Source of the DNA: Halorhabdus sp. CBA1104 | GTDB lineage: Archaea; Halobacteriota; Halobacteria; Halobacteriales; Haloarculaceae | DNA: 64,000 bases | NCBI RefSeq assembly: GCF_009690625.1 | Contig: NZ_CP033878.1 | Span: 2,542,001 to 2,606,000 of the forward strand | Reading direction: 5' to 3' | Shown here: positions 1-7,752 of the stretch, one piece after another | Layout of the letters: every line of letters starts with the position of its first letter | Numbering within the stretch: the first letter of the stretch is position 1 | Position numbers and translations under genes: made by a program | Notes under the pieces: model-generated | What the model was told of the DNA's origin: nothing | What the model saw: only the letters and a program-made list of their open reading frames with translations | Databases searched by the model: none

Positions 1-276
1 GGACTTGCCGTCGGTATCGATCCCCGTGACGCGATCGATACGTAACTCGACGCGGCGATCCAACAGATCGGTCAGTGGCCGTTTGGCCTCCTCGACGGTC
101 TTCTTGCCGAAGGGGACGTAGAGGTAGGCGGGTTTGTAGTGCTGGTGCTCGCCGTCGTTGATCACGGTCACGCGGGCCTCGCCGGCGTCGATCGCCGACC
201 CGAGGCGCTCGGCGAGCCGGTTCGCCAGGACAGTGCCGCCGGTGCCGCCACCGACGACGACGATCTCGTCGGTCAT
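1..276 (-). CDS. FAD-dependent oxidoreductase, sulfide:quinone reductase-like (N-terminal part, cut by window edge)
   Basis: Only the first 92 residues are present; the rest lies beyond base 1. The N-terminus has a Rossmann dinucleotide-binding loop, VGGGTGGTVLANRL (about residues 7-20), followed by HQHYKPAYLYVPFG (about residues 43-56). That second stretch is typical of the sulfide:quinone oxidoreductase branch of the flavoprotein disulfide reductase superfamily. These enzymes oxidise sulfide at the membrane and pass electrons to quinone. The start ATG overlaps the stop of the upstream TusA-like gene by 4 nt (ATGA), so the two are probably translationally coupled. The redox-active cysteines are outside the window, so substrate and direction cannot be verified. 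Confidence 0.8.
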   Translation of the reverse strand, partial: MTDEIVVVGGGTGGTVLANRLAERLGSAIDAGEARVTVINDGEHQHYKPAYLYVPFGKKTVEEAKRPLTDLLDRRVELRIDRVTGIDTDGKS

Positions 277-512
277 GTAGTCTCGACGTAGATGGCCCAG
301 TGGTCGTCGATCTCTTCGACCGTCAGTAGTTCGTGGCCGGCCTCATCGAGCCACTCGGGCACGTCGTTTTTCGAGCCCTCGTCGCTCGTCAGCAGCTCGA
401 TCGTCGTCCCTGCCTCGACCTCTTTGACCTTGCCGATCAGGTCCATCAGCGGGCCGGGACAGGTTGCACCGCGCGAATCGACCTCGATGTCGGGAGTTGG
501 TGTGTCACTCAT
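273..512 (-). CDS. tusA: TusA/SirA-like sulfurtransferase
   Basis: A 79-residue protein from the ATG at 512; a longer upstream start at 554 is possible but adds unconserved sequence. The family signature is RGATCPGPLMDL near residues 13-24, containing the CPxP sulfur-carrier cysteine. TusA-family proteins accept persulfide sulfur and hand it to biosynthetic or dissimilatory partners in the cytoplasm. The gene sits between a DsrE-like gene (10 nt upstream) and an SQR-like flavoprotein (4-nt overlap). This trio is common in archaea that handle reduced sulfur. The context favours sulfur trafficking over tRNA thiolation, but that is inference. Confidence 0.88.
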   Translation of the reverse strand: MSDTPTPDIEVDSRGATCPGPLMDLIGKVKEVEAGTTIELLTSDEGSKNDVPEWLDEAGHELLTVEEIDDHWAIYVETT

Positions 513-522
513 TGGAATCACT

Positions 523-924
523 TCAGACGAAGAGTACCTGTTTGTCCGACGCACGGTTCAGGAACCCGGCGACACCCAGCGTGTCGTCGAAGACGTCGAC
601 GTAATCGTCGAGATCCGTGTCCATGATGTCCATGACCATCTCGCAGGCGTAGACCTCAAGCGGGCCGATCCCTTTGGCCCGCTCCAGTTGCTCGAAGAAC
701 AGCGGCACCTCGTCGCCGCCCGACTGCAACATCGCTTCGCCGGCCGGGCCGGCCACCTGGAAGTCACCGCTCTCGATGCGGTCTTTCTCGAAGGCCGAAA
801 GGCCGTTCATCGTCACGAACACCTGGACGGGCGTGTCCGAGGAGGCCGCGATCGAGCTGATCATGCTGACTGCCTGTACACGCTCTAGATCGCCGGATGC
901 CAGCACAACTGCGTAGCCTGTCAT
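523..924 (-). CDS. DsrE/DsrF-like family protein
   Basis: 133 residues from the ATG at 924, chosen because MTGYAVVLASGD opens the fold directly; an upstream in-frame start at 1035 adds an unconserved, Cys/His-rich leader. The sequence resembles DsrE/DsrF/PirB proteins: a leading beta strand, then VQAVSMISSIAASS, FVTMNGLSAF, and a cysteine in LEVYACEMVMDIM (about residues 92-104) that could carry sulfur. DsrE proteins exchange persulfide with TusA. It is the first gene of the minus-strand operon DsrE, TusA, SQR-like, with only 10 nt to the next gene. Confidence 0.82.
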   Translation of the reverse strand: MTGYAVVLASGDLERVQAVSMISSIAASSDTPVQVFVTMNGLSAFEKDRIESGDFQVAGPAGEAMLQSGGDEVPLFFEQLERAKGIGPLEVYACEMVMDIMDTDLDDYVDVFDDTLGVAGFLNRASDKQVLFV

Positions 925-1088
925 CGATCTCTCACACTCGTATCTATGGCTCGGCCGTTTATAGTATTTCGCAATGTTTCCAAGATAGTGAGAACAATGT
1001 GTACTGGTGTTGAGTGCCGCGTTACTGTGTATCACTATTCGGTCGGGGACGCGGGCGTTTTTTGAGTCGGCCGGCCGTCGGTCCGGTA

Positions 1089-2141
1089 ATGACCGTCCGC
1101 GAGGTGGCGCTTAGGGCCTACAGGGAAGGGCTTCCGGCTCTCTCTGCCAGCCTCGTCGGTGGCCTGCTCGCCGGCGTCGTCCTCGGCGGGATGCGGGCCG
1201 AACTCACCGCGATCGATGGCTTGCTCGTGCTCGTGCCGGCGTTGCTCGCCACGCGAGGCAACGTCTATGGCTCGCTCGGGGCGCGGATCGCGACCGCACT
1301 CCACCAGGGTCTGCTCGAACCTCGTGTGAGTGAGGCCGACGACCGACTGCTCAAAGCGGTCGCCGCGGCGATCGCCAACGGCCTGCTCGCCAGCGTCTTC
1401 GCGGCGGTCGTGGCGACGGCGGCACTCGTCTGGCTCGGCCGCCCGGGTGCGAGCCTCCCGGTACTAGTCGCTGTCGCGTTCATCTCGGGCATTCTCTCGG
1501 GTATTGCCCTGGCCACCACGGTCGTGCTGGTCGTCTTCGCCGGCTTCCGTCGCGGCTACAACCCGGATACGCTGGTCGGGCCGCTGGTCACGACTGCCGG
1601 CGACGTCTTCGGGATGGCCGCGCTGTTGCTCGCTGCCAGACTCGTCATCTGGGGGTGGGATGATGGCCCGGACCGACTGGACGATGCGGGCGATCACGCG
1701 AGCGATGTTGCCAGTCTTGCTCGTGTTGACCACGATCGAGATCGGGAGCGGCCTCGTCCTGGAAAGTTTCGAGTCACAGCTGCTGACCCATCCCTCGTTG
1801 CTGATCCTCGTGCCAGTGACGATCGGCACGGCCGGGAACCTCGGGTCGATTCTCGCGGCCCGGTTCTCGACGGCGTTTCATCTCGGGACCCTCTCGTTTT
1901 CCCCGACGGACGATCGCCTGCTCGGGAACGTACTCGCGACGGTCGCACTCGCGCTGACGGTCTTTCCCGTGATCGGCGTCGGTGCCTGGGGACTGGGTGT
2001 CCTCACTGGCGGCCCCGACCTCGCTATTGCAACCGTTCTCGCGGTTGCGGTGACCAGCGGGGCGGTTCTGTCAGTGCTCGCCGTCGTCGTGACGATCGTC
2101 GCGACGTACGTCGCCTATCGACTGGAATTGGATCCCGATGA
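1089..2141 (+). CDS. MgtE-type divalent cation transporter, N-terminal half; apparent frameshift into an out-of-frame tail
   Basis: From ATG 1089 the first ~190 residues form an MgtE/SLC41-like integral membrane domain (repeated hydrophobic helices, LVPALLATRGNVYGSLGARI at about residues 47-66). This domain occurs in archaea as two half-size genes or as a fused pair. The reading frame should stop or fuse at about 1660, where the second half begins. Instead it runs on to 2141 as arginine/aspartate-rich sequence antisense in character to a membrane protein. The break falls at a GGGGG run (1651-1655). Adding one G gives a stop overlapping the next ATG; removing one G gives a fused transporter. 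Either a real frameshift or a sequence error is possible; the real product probably ends near 1660. Confidence 0.7.
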   Translation: MTVREVALRAYREGLPALSASLVGGLLAGVVLGGMRAELTAIDGLLVLVPALLATRGNVYGSLGARIATALHQGLLEPRVSEADDRLLKAVAAAIANGLLASVFAAVVATAALVWLGRPGASLPVLVAVAFISGILSGIALATTVVLVVFAGFRRGYNPDTLVGPLVTTAGDVFGMAALLLAARLVIWGWDDGPDRLDDAGDHASDVASLARVDHDRDRERPRPGKFRVTAADPSLVADPRASDDRHGREPRVDSRGPVLDGVSSRDPLVFPDGRSPARERTRDGRTRADGLSRDRRRCLGTGCPHWRPRPRYCNRSRGCGDQRGGSVSARRRRDDRRDVRRLSTGIGSR

Positions 2142-2223
2142 CGTCGTGATTCCTGTTGTCACCAACGTCTGTGACGTGCTTGGTGTCGTGGTACTGTTCG
2201 TCGTCGTGCAGGTCGTCGTGTGA
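1660..2223 (+). CDS. MgtE-type divalent cation transporter, C-terminal half
   Basis: 187 residues from the ATG at 1660 (a second ATG follows at 1663). It repeats the architecture of the preceding half: LLILVPVTIGTAGNLGSILAARFSTAFHLG matches the paired motif LLVLVPALLATRGNVYGSLGARIATALHQG of the first half, followed by three strongly hydrophobic segments and the closing PVVTNVCDVLGVVVLF. MgtE/SLC41 proteins move Mg2+ or related divalent cations across the cytoplasmic membrane. The two halves would normally be co-translated. The overlap of this start with a G-run frameshift in the upstream gene is discussed under findings. Confidence 0.8.
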   Translation: MMARTDWTMRAITRAMLPVLLVLTTIEIGSGLVLESFESQLLTHPSLLILVPVTIGTAGNLGSILAARFSTAFHLGTLSFSPTDDRLLGNVLATVALALTVFPVIGVGAWGLGVLTGGPDLAIATVLAVAVTSGAVLSVLAVVVTIVATYVAYRLELDPDDVVIPVVTNVCDVLGVVVLFVVVQVVV

Positions 2224-2227
2224 ACGG

Positions 2228-2842
2228 TCACACTAGCGCCCGGACGGTCGCCCAGAAATCCGGCACGTCTTCGCCGTGTTCGACACGGACGGGCGTGAAC
2301 CCGGCTGCTCTGGCCCCCTCGATGTCGGCGTCACTGTCTCCGACCATGACGTACTCGTCGGCGTCGATCGCATCGCGCGCTCGATCGAAGATCGCCTGGT
2401 CGGGTTTGTGTGCGCCGACCTCGTAGGAGACGATCACGCTCTCGAAGTACTGGTCCAGGTCGTGGTGGGCGAGTTTCGCTCGCTGGAACTCGCCGACACC
2501 ATCCGTCAGGACGCCGAGTGGGGTGTCCTCGCCCAGCGCCGCGAGACTCTCACGGGCCGCATCGCTCACTCGCGAGTGCGTCCACTCTGCCTCCCGGAGG
2601 GCCGCGACCAACTCGTCGGGATCGGCGTCGACGCCAGCGCGCTCGCAGACGGCGACCATCCCCTGCCGGTATGGCCGTGGTTCGAGTGCCTCGAAGTGGG
2701 TGTCGAAAGTGTCCAAGAACGTCTCGGCGGCGGCCGCCGGGTCCTCGACGTGGCCGGCCAAGACGTCTGCCACCAGCGAGCCATAGCCTTGCTCGAAGGT
2801 CAACAACGTCCCGTCGAGATCGAAGTAGATCGCTGTCGTCAT
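2228..2842 (-). CDS. HAD-superfamily hydrolase (phosphatase)
   Basis: 204 residues. HAD motif I is YFDLDGTLLTF (residues 6-16) with the nucleophile and acid/base aspartates. Motif II is the threonine in LGVLTDG (about 114). Motif III is the lysine of GAHKPDQAIF (about 148). Motif IV is VMVGDSDADIEGARAAG (about 170-186). A helical cap lies between motifs I and II, so this is a type-I cap haloacid-dehalogenase-like phosphatase similar to phosphoglycolate phosphatases and related small-molecule phosphatases. The substrate cannot be told from sequence. It is convergent with the MgtE gene, with a 4-nt gap. Confidence 0.88.
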   Translation of the reverse strand: MTTAIYFDLDGTLLTFEQGYGSLVADVLAGHVEDPAAAAETFLDTFDTHFEALEPRPYRQGMVAVCERAGVDADPDELVAALREAEWTHSRVSDAARESLAALGEDTPLGVLTDGVGEFQRAKLAHHDLDQYFESVIVSYEVGAHKPDQAIFDRARDAIDADEYVMVGDSDADIEGARAAGFTPVRVEHGEDVPDFWATVRALV

Positions 2843-2860
2843 CGTACGTGTTCGGTGTGC

Positions 2861-3280
2861 TCAGGTGTCCGGGTCGATCGGTCGGCCGTCCTGCGTCCGT
2901 GGCGCGATGTGGTCGATGAACGATTCGACGTCGGGTTCTTCGACGCGGACGCTGACGTGAATCTCCCCGAGTTCGTCCGGTTCTCCCACCGAGAACGTCA
3001 CGACGCCTTCGAAGGCCGCCTGTTTCTTCAGCGTGAAACTGAAGCGATCTCCTTGGCGGTTGTCGAAGAATACGCCCCTGGCGGTATCGAGAATCTCTCG
3101 GCGGTGCAGCAGCTCAGAGAAGTGTTCGAGCTCGTGGGCCTCGGCTTGCAGTTCGCCCGGTCGCTGCTGGACGGTCGCCGACGGGAAGACGTTCGTGATC
3201 GCGTCGGCAACTCGGTCGGTCACCTCGGTGTCGTAGACGGGGGCGGTGATCTGGACGTCGACGCGGTAGGCTTCGCTCAT
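2861..3280 (-). CDS. UPF0201-family protein (RNA-binding-like, COG1325)
   Basis: 139 residues. The sequence matches the archaeal UPF0201/COG1325 family: an N-terminal VDVQITAPVYDTEVTDRVADAITNVFP region, LRRREILDTAR-like core (here LHRREILDTARGVFF) and a C-terminal half predicted to form a second ferredoxin-like fold. The biochemical role is not established; the family resembles RNA-binding domains. Its start overlaps the stop of the upstream kinase-like gene by 4 nt (ATGA at 3277-3280). That pairing of UPF0201 with a UPF0200 kinase is widespread in archaea and suggests linked function. Confidence 0.8.
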   Translation of the reverse strand: MSEAYRVDVQITAPVYDTEVTDRVADAITNVFPSATVQQRPGELQAEAHELEHFSELLHRREILDTARGVFFDNRQGDRFSFTLKKQAAFEGVVTFSVGEPDELGEIHVSVRVEEPDVESFIDHIAPRTQDGRPIDPDT

Positions 3281-3867
3281 CGGTTCACCCCCTCGACGCG
3301 TTCGTCGCCGTCGAGTGCGGTCGGGCCGTCGACCAACAGCGTTTCGACGCGCTCCTGGAAGGCCCCGAGACTGTCGACGTTCTCGATGGTCAGGTCGGCA
3401 ATCTCCATCGCTTTGCCCATGCCGAAGCCGAGTTCGCGCTGGTCGCGGTCGTCGAGGCGCTCGCCGCCGTCGTCGGCGCTGGCGTCTCGCCCCCGGAGAT
3501 CGAGTCGCTCGGCGCGTGTCTCGAAGGGCGCTTCGACGCTGACCAGCAGGAAGTCCTCCCCGAAAGCATCCCGAAAGCGTTCGACTTCGACGTCCGAGCG
3601 GATCCCGTCGACGACGACGGACTCGCTTCCTTCGAGTCCGTCCTCGATGTGCGGGAGTGAGGCTTCGGCGATCGCGGCCGGGCCGTTCTCCTCACGAAGC
3701 GCTTTCGCTACCTCGCCGTGGTCGGTCGCCGGATCGAGTCCGCGATCGCGACAGGCCTGCCGGATCACATCGCCCATCGTGACCACCGGCACGTCTAGAT
3801 CGCTGGCCACCGCGGCGGCCTCGCTTTTGCCGCTGCCGGGCAACCCCACGAGTCCGATAACAGTCAT
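3277..3867 (-). CDS. UPF0200-family nucleoside/CoA-kinase-like P-loop protein
   Basis: 196 residues. A Walker A motif, GLVGLPGSGKSEAA (residues 5-18), starts the protein. Then come VVTMGDVIRQ (substrate-side loop), the lid-like arginine-rich segment AERLDLRGRDASADDGGERLDDRDQRE and a closing ADLTIENVDSLGAFQERV. This is the architecture of the archaeal UPF0200 family, related to dephospho-CoA kinase and adenylate kinases. The substrate is unknown. The downstream UPF0201 gene overlaps by 4 nt. Confidence 0.8.
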   Translation of the reverse strand: MTVIGLVGLPGSGKSEAAAVASDLDVPVVTMGDVIRQACRDRGLDPATDHGEVAKALREENGPAAIAEASLPHIEDGLEGSESVVVDGIRSDVEVERFRDAFGEDFLLVSVEAPFETRAERLDLRGRDASADDGGERLDDRDQRELGFGMGKAMEIADLTIENVDSLGAFQERVETLLVDGPTALDGDERVEGVNR

Positions 3868-4142
3868 TGGCGAATCTTTGGCTGACTCCGGGTATAAGGA
3901 CTGTGACTCCCGATCCGACGACGTTTCGGCCCTCTCTCCGGGCGGCCGTGTTTCGACGGCTCCGCGGTCGCTGGAATACTAATCGGACGATTGGCCAGTA
4001 ATACGGAAAACAGTCCGCGATAATTGTGGTAATTGCGTACTTGCGCACTCCGCACTCAGTTTGTGGTCTGGTAGCACGACAACTGTGGTATGTTACCAAA
4101 TAGTAATAAACAATTATTATGGTATGGCTCGATGGTAGGGAT

Positions 4143-4262
4143 ATGGCGACAAGCCAGCAACCCACGACGGGGTATCACACCTGCAGCTGTGGTGAGTCCT
4201 TCGAGTCGACGGAGGCACTCATCGAACACGCACAGGACGCACACGGACTCAGTGTATACTGA
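4143..4262 (+). CDS. 39-residue C2H2-type zinc-finger microprotein
   Basis: A very short ORF, ATG 4143 to TGA 4260-4262. It encodes a single finger: YHTCSCGESF at residues 11-20, then ALIEHAQDAHG at 25-35, giving Cys14-x-Cys16 and His29-x4-His34 as candidate zinc ligands. Single-finger microproteins are abundant in haloarchaea and are thought to act in regulation or protein contacts. A TATA-like CAATTATTATGG lies at 4111-4122, about 30 nt upstream, consistent with a leaderless mRNA starting close to the ATG. The stretch 3868-4110 upstream carries only promoter-like AT-rich sequence. Confidence 0.7.
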   Translation: MATSQQPTTGYHTCSCGESFESTEALIEHAQDAHGLSVY

Positions 4263-4378
4263 GTGGGTACTGGCACGGCGGCTTTTGTGTCGACCGATCA
4301 GCCACCACAGGCTAGTCGCTCTCGACGGCGATCGAGGTGTCCACAAGACGTTTCATGGTCGTGGTCGAACAGCGAGCG

Positions 4379-5065
4379 ATGCTCGAGTTGACCCGCCGCC
4401 GCGCCCTCCTCGCGGTCGCGTCGGGAGCCGCCACCATCGCCGGCTGTAGCGGTTCCGGAAACGATCGCGTGACGATCGACGATCGCTCAAGTGGCGAGCC
4501 GATCGACGATCGCTCAAGTGGCGAGCCGATCGACGACTACGAGGTCGTCGCTGCCAGAAACGACGACGGTGCCGTGTTGTTCACTGAAGGCGCGCTACCG
4601 ACAGTTACAGACAGCGATCGATCGAACCGATACGCCCGCCGGGATCGAGCGATTGTCGTCTCCAGTGAGGGCCTCGACGCGATCACGTTCGGTGACGCCC
4701 CCGAGGCCGATCGCCTCCGGACGTTCGTGACGGAGACCGACTTCGAGCGGTCCACGCTGTACATGCTGTCACACTCGGTCGACGCTTGCCACGAGATTCG
4801 CTTGCGGTCTGTAACCGTCCAGTGGGACGATACCGACGATATCCGTCCACACGCACAGTTCTGCCAGACGACCCGGCCGGCTGACGTCGAGTGCAGTACG
4901 GAGACGATACACACACGTGGATTCGTCATCCGGCTCCCCGTTGTGGCCGACCACTCCTCCGGCAGTAGCAGCGGCATGTCCTACGAGTGTGGCTCGGCCC
5001 CCGACCCGTCTGGCGAGTACTTCGAGGGCAACGTGACGCCTGCAAGCGGCGGTGACGACACATGA
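4379..5065 (+). CDS. Tat-type secreted lipoprotein, unknown function
   Basis: 228 residues from ATG 4379. This start is preferred because it places a twin-arginine signal (TRRRALLAVASGAATIAGC) directly at the N-terminus, with lipobox cysteine 23; an upstream in-frame start at 4337 would bury it. After the lipobox is a Ser/Gly/Asp linker containing a duplicated IDDRSSGEP unit. The globular part has three or four cysteines (CHEIRL, CQTTRPADVEC, YECGSAP) that could form disulfides outside the cell. I recognise no domain. The stop overlaps the next lipoprotein start (ATGA), so the two are probably co-expressed. Confidence 0.75.
   Translation: MLELTRRRALLAVASGAATIAGCSGSGNDRVTIDDRSSGEPIDDRSSGEPIDDYEVVAARNDDGAVLFTEGALPTVTDSDRSNRYARRDRAIVVSSEGLDAITFGDAPEADRLRTFVTETDFERSTLYMLSHSVDACHEIRLRSVTVQWDDTDDIRPHAQFCQTTRPADVECSTETIHTRGFVIRLPVVADHSSGSSSGMSYECGSAPDPSGEYFEGNVTPASGGDDT
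4474..4527 (+). repeat. 27-bp perfect tandem duplication inside the lipoprotein linker
   Basis: Two identical 27-nt units (4474-4500 and 4501-4527) followed by the first ten bases of a third. Each unit encodes nine residues, IDDRSSGEP, so the reading frame is preserved. It lengthens the linker between the lipid anchor and the folded domain. In-frame tandem units of this sort are prone to slippage, so copy number may vary between strains. Confidence 0.9.
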
Positions 5066-6354
5066 GATCGCGCCGTACATTCCTCGCCGGGCTGGGGACG
5101 GTCGGCATCGCTGGGCTGGCTGGCTGTTCGGGACTGCCGTTCCTTGGCCAAAACCAGCGGGATCGCCCCGACTTCGATGTTCCGACTGACGCGATCTCAC
5201 CGATCGAGTGGCCGGCGTCGCCGTTCCCGGTCGCCGTCCCGGACGCACTTGCTGACACTCATCGTGAGCGCGCGAACGCGTTGCTCGATGGCGTCCCGGT
5301 CGACCCTTCGGTCCCGAATCGCGCCGTCGCGACGAAAATTCAGTCCCGTCGAGAACGCGTCGCAGCGCAACTCGACAGAGTGGCGGACGAACCGGTGGCT
5401 CTCGACCGACTCTCGTGGTGGCGGCGATGGCGCGGTTCGGCAGCCGACGTCGCCGGTGCCTACCGGGCGGCAACCGGCCAGAACGATGGCGCGACACTTT
5501 CGGATCGACGACGAACTGTCCGGGACCGGCTCGGATCTTTCGAATCCGACCACGAGTATCGGGCCGAGACGGTCCGGGAGGCGGTTCTCGTCCATGCGCC
5601 GCTCGAACGGCTGATCTCGCGTACCCGTCGCCGAGCCGGCCCCGATCCCGGCTATCCTGACGATCCGCTCGCCGACCCGTTCCGGGCCGGTGATGCGATC
5701 AAGCAAGTTGAGGTCGCCGCCGCGACGCTCAACGATGCCCGTCGACTCAAAGACACATATCTGAACGATCGCTCCGCTGTCACTACACAGTGGAGTGCGC
5801 TCATCGATGCGACCGACCGGCTTCGATTCGCCGTCAGCGAAACTATCGAGCCAGTACGTAGATTCCTCGATGCCGGGCCCGACGCGTTCGATCACAACCT
5901 GGATCTGACGCCCGCACACGAACTGTTCACCACCGCCGCAAGCCAGGCCCGCGCCGCCGAGAACGCGTTCCACGAACGGCGCGACGAAGGCTCTCATGCG
6001 ACCGCCGTCATCGAGGCCGGCGAGACTCTCGCCGCCGTAGAGGCACTCCGAACGGCGATCGAGGGGATTCAGGACGGCGGCTACCAGGACGAGGTGACGC
6101 GAGAGTCCATCGAGCAGACGGCCCGCCGAGCCAACGATGCCATCGACGCGATCCGAACGGCCGAGGCCGACGGACTCGCGGTGCGAATCGCCAGGCCGGC
6201 ACTGTCGTGGTACGAAAGTATCTCCGCTTGGATCGAAGAGGGGCACGCCGGACCACTCCGCCAGCAGGGTGCACTCGCTTGGACCGAACTCTACGCCCGT
6301 GCCGTTCTCCCCGCCGCCGAGTTCGTCAACGAGCGACTGGCCAAGGGGATCTAA
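5062..6354 (+). CDS. Tat-type secreted lipoprotein, helical, unknown function
   Basis: 430 residues. The N-terminus RSRRTFLAGLGTVGIAGLAGC is a twin-arginine signal with lipobox cysteine 22. The mature part is largely alpha-helical, rich in Ala, Arg and Asp, with several heptad-like stretches (for example RETIRRAEDGLAVRIARP-like spacing near the C-terminus). It has no transmembrane segment and no catalytic motif that I recognise. Its start overlaps the stop of the upstream lipoprotein by 4 nt, so the two probably form a surface-attached pair. Function unknown. Confidence 0.75.
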   Translation: MRSRRTFLAGLGTVGIAGLAGCSGLPFLGQNQRDRPDFDVPTDAISPIEWPASPFPVAVPDALADTHRERANALLDGVPVDPSVPNRAVATKIQSRRERVAAQLDRVADEPVALDRLSWWRRWRGSAADVAGAYRAATGQNDGATLSDRRRTVRDRLGSFESDHEYRAETVREAVLVHAPLERLISRTRRRAGPDPGYPDDPLADPFRAGDAIKQVEVAAATLNDARRLKDTYLNDRSAVTTQWSALIDATDRLRFAVSETIEPVRRFLDAGPDAFDHNLDLTPAHELFTTAASQARAAENAFHERRDEGSHATAVIEAGETLAAVEALRTAIEGIQDGGYQDEVTRESIEQTARRANDAIDAIRTAEADGLAVRIARPALSWYESISAWIEEGHAGPLRQQGALAWTELYARAVLPAAEFVNERLAKGI

Positions 6355-6625
6355 CGCGGCCCGGCAATTGCGGCGAGCGACGGCTGGAACTGTCGATCGG
6401 TGTCTGGCCGCAAAAATTCCCCTCTTACTTACGCGCGGATCACTACGTTCTCACGGCTCGTTTCACTCACCGTTCGAGCAACCGAGGGCTCGCTTTGGTC
6501 GCCCTCGCCCTCACCGCTCGTGCATACCGAGGCCTCACTTTGTTCGGCGGGTCACTCGGCCTCGCCCTGCTTCGCGGCTCCCTATCGGTCGCCGTTCCAC
6601 ATCGAAGCGGACTCCTGCGCTTCGC

Positions 6626-7489
6626 TTAGTCGTCCGCTTCGCCCTTCTCTATCGGGGCACCAACCAAGTTACCCCATTCGGTCCAGGACCCGTCGTAGTT
6701 GATGGCGTCCTCATAGCCCAGTAGCTCGTGCAGGGCGAACCAGGCGACCGAGGAGCGCTCGCCGATTCGGCAGTAGGCGACGGTCGTGGAGTCGCCGTCG
6801 ATACCGTACTCGCCGTACAGCTCCTGCAGTTCGTCGAAGTCCTTGAACGTCCCGTCGTCGTTCGTGACGGCGGCCCAAGAGATGTTCTGGGCACCCGGGA
6901 TGTGACCGCCGCGCTGGGCAGTCTCCTGGAGGCCTGGCGGCGCGAGAATATCGCCGGTGAACTCTTCGGGGCTGCGCACGTCGACGAGCGGAACGCCGCG
7001 CTCGATCGCATTCTCGACGTCTTCGCGGTAGGCACGGATGGATTCCCGCGGGCCACTGGCCTCGTACTCGACAGCCGAGAAGTCGGGGGCCTCACTCGTG
7101 GTCGGATAGTCGTTCTCGACCCAGTACTCGCGGCCGCCGTCGAGTAGCTTCACGTCGTCGTGGCCGTAGTATTTGAACTGCCAGTAGGTGTAGGCGGCAA
7201 ACCAGTTGGAGTTGTCCCCATAGAGGACGACCGTCGAGTCCTCGCTGATGCCGTGACTGCCCAGCAGGTCTTCGAAGTCCGCTTTCGTGAGGATGTCGCG
7301 GGTGGTCTGGTCCTGCAGTTGGGTCTCCCAGTTGAACCCGATCGCGCCGGGAGCGTGGGCCTCCTCGTAGGCCTCGGTGTCGACGTCTACTTCCACGAGT
7401 CGATGCTCGGGATCGTCGCTCTCGAATGCGTCCAGGTTGTTCTCGACCCACTCGGCCGAGACCAGGACGTCGTTTGCGTACTCAGTCAT
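6626..7489 (-). CDS. Two-domain rhodanese (thiosulfate/3-mercaptopyruvate sulfurtransferase)
   Basis: 287 residues from ATG 7489; a longer start at 7519 adds ten unconserved residues. Two tandem rhodanese folds are visible. The N-terminal domain (about 10-130) lacks the catalytic cysteine. The C-terminal domain carries the six-residue active-site loop CRIGERSS with Cys240. Characteristic spacing elements are present: VEVDVDTEAYEEAHAPGAIGF and VDVRSPEEFTGD. The loop is of the thiosulfate-sulfurtransferase type. These enzymes move sulfane sulfur to cyanide or protein acceptors in the cytoplasm. The 6355-6625 spacer downstream is a low-complexity CTCGC-rich stretch with no credible gene. Confidence 0.9.
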   Translation of the reverse strand: MTEYANDVLVSAEWVENNLDAFESDDPEHRLVEVDVDTEAYEEAHAPGAIGFNWETQLQDQTTRDILTKADFEDLLGSHGISEDSTVVLYGDNSNWFAAYTYWQFKYYGHDDVKLLDGGREYWVENDYPTTSEAPDFSAVEYEASGPRESIRAYREDVENAIERGVPLVDVRSPEEFTGDILAPPGLQETAQRGGHIPGAQNISWAAVTNDDGTFKDFDELQELYGEYGIDGDSTTVAYCRIGERSSVAWFALHELLGYEDAINYDGSWTEWGNLVGAPIEKGEADD

Positions 7490-7752
7490 TGTACACACAT
7501 CCGTAACACCCCCACTCATAAAGCCGCTGACGTATCGGCAGGTACGGCCACTCGTTGCCCCTAGGGGCAGGTCTTGCCGTCTGGCGGCCGCCAGTCAGGG
7601 GGCGGCGACCACGACCGCCTGCCGACTCAGCCCTGTCGGTCTGACTGGGTGTCCGCCACGCCCGAACCTGCAAGTACTGTCGCTATCTCGGAGATCTGGC
7701 AGCCAGCGGTGACGCCCACACGTTCAAACCTCGGGATGGCCAAGTCTTGCCG

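Noticed and set aside
5197-6246. 349-residue minus-strand ORF across the second lipoprotein
   Set aside because: Shadow frame; the plus-strand gene has a Tat signal and coupled start.
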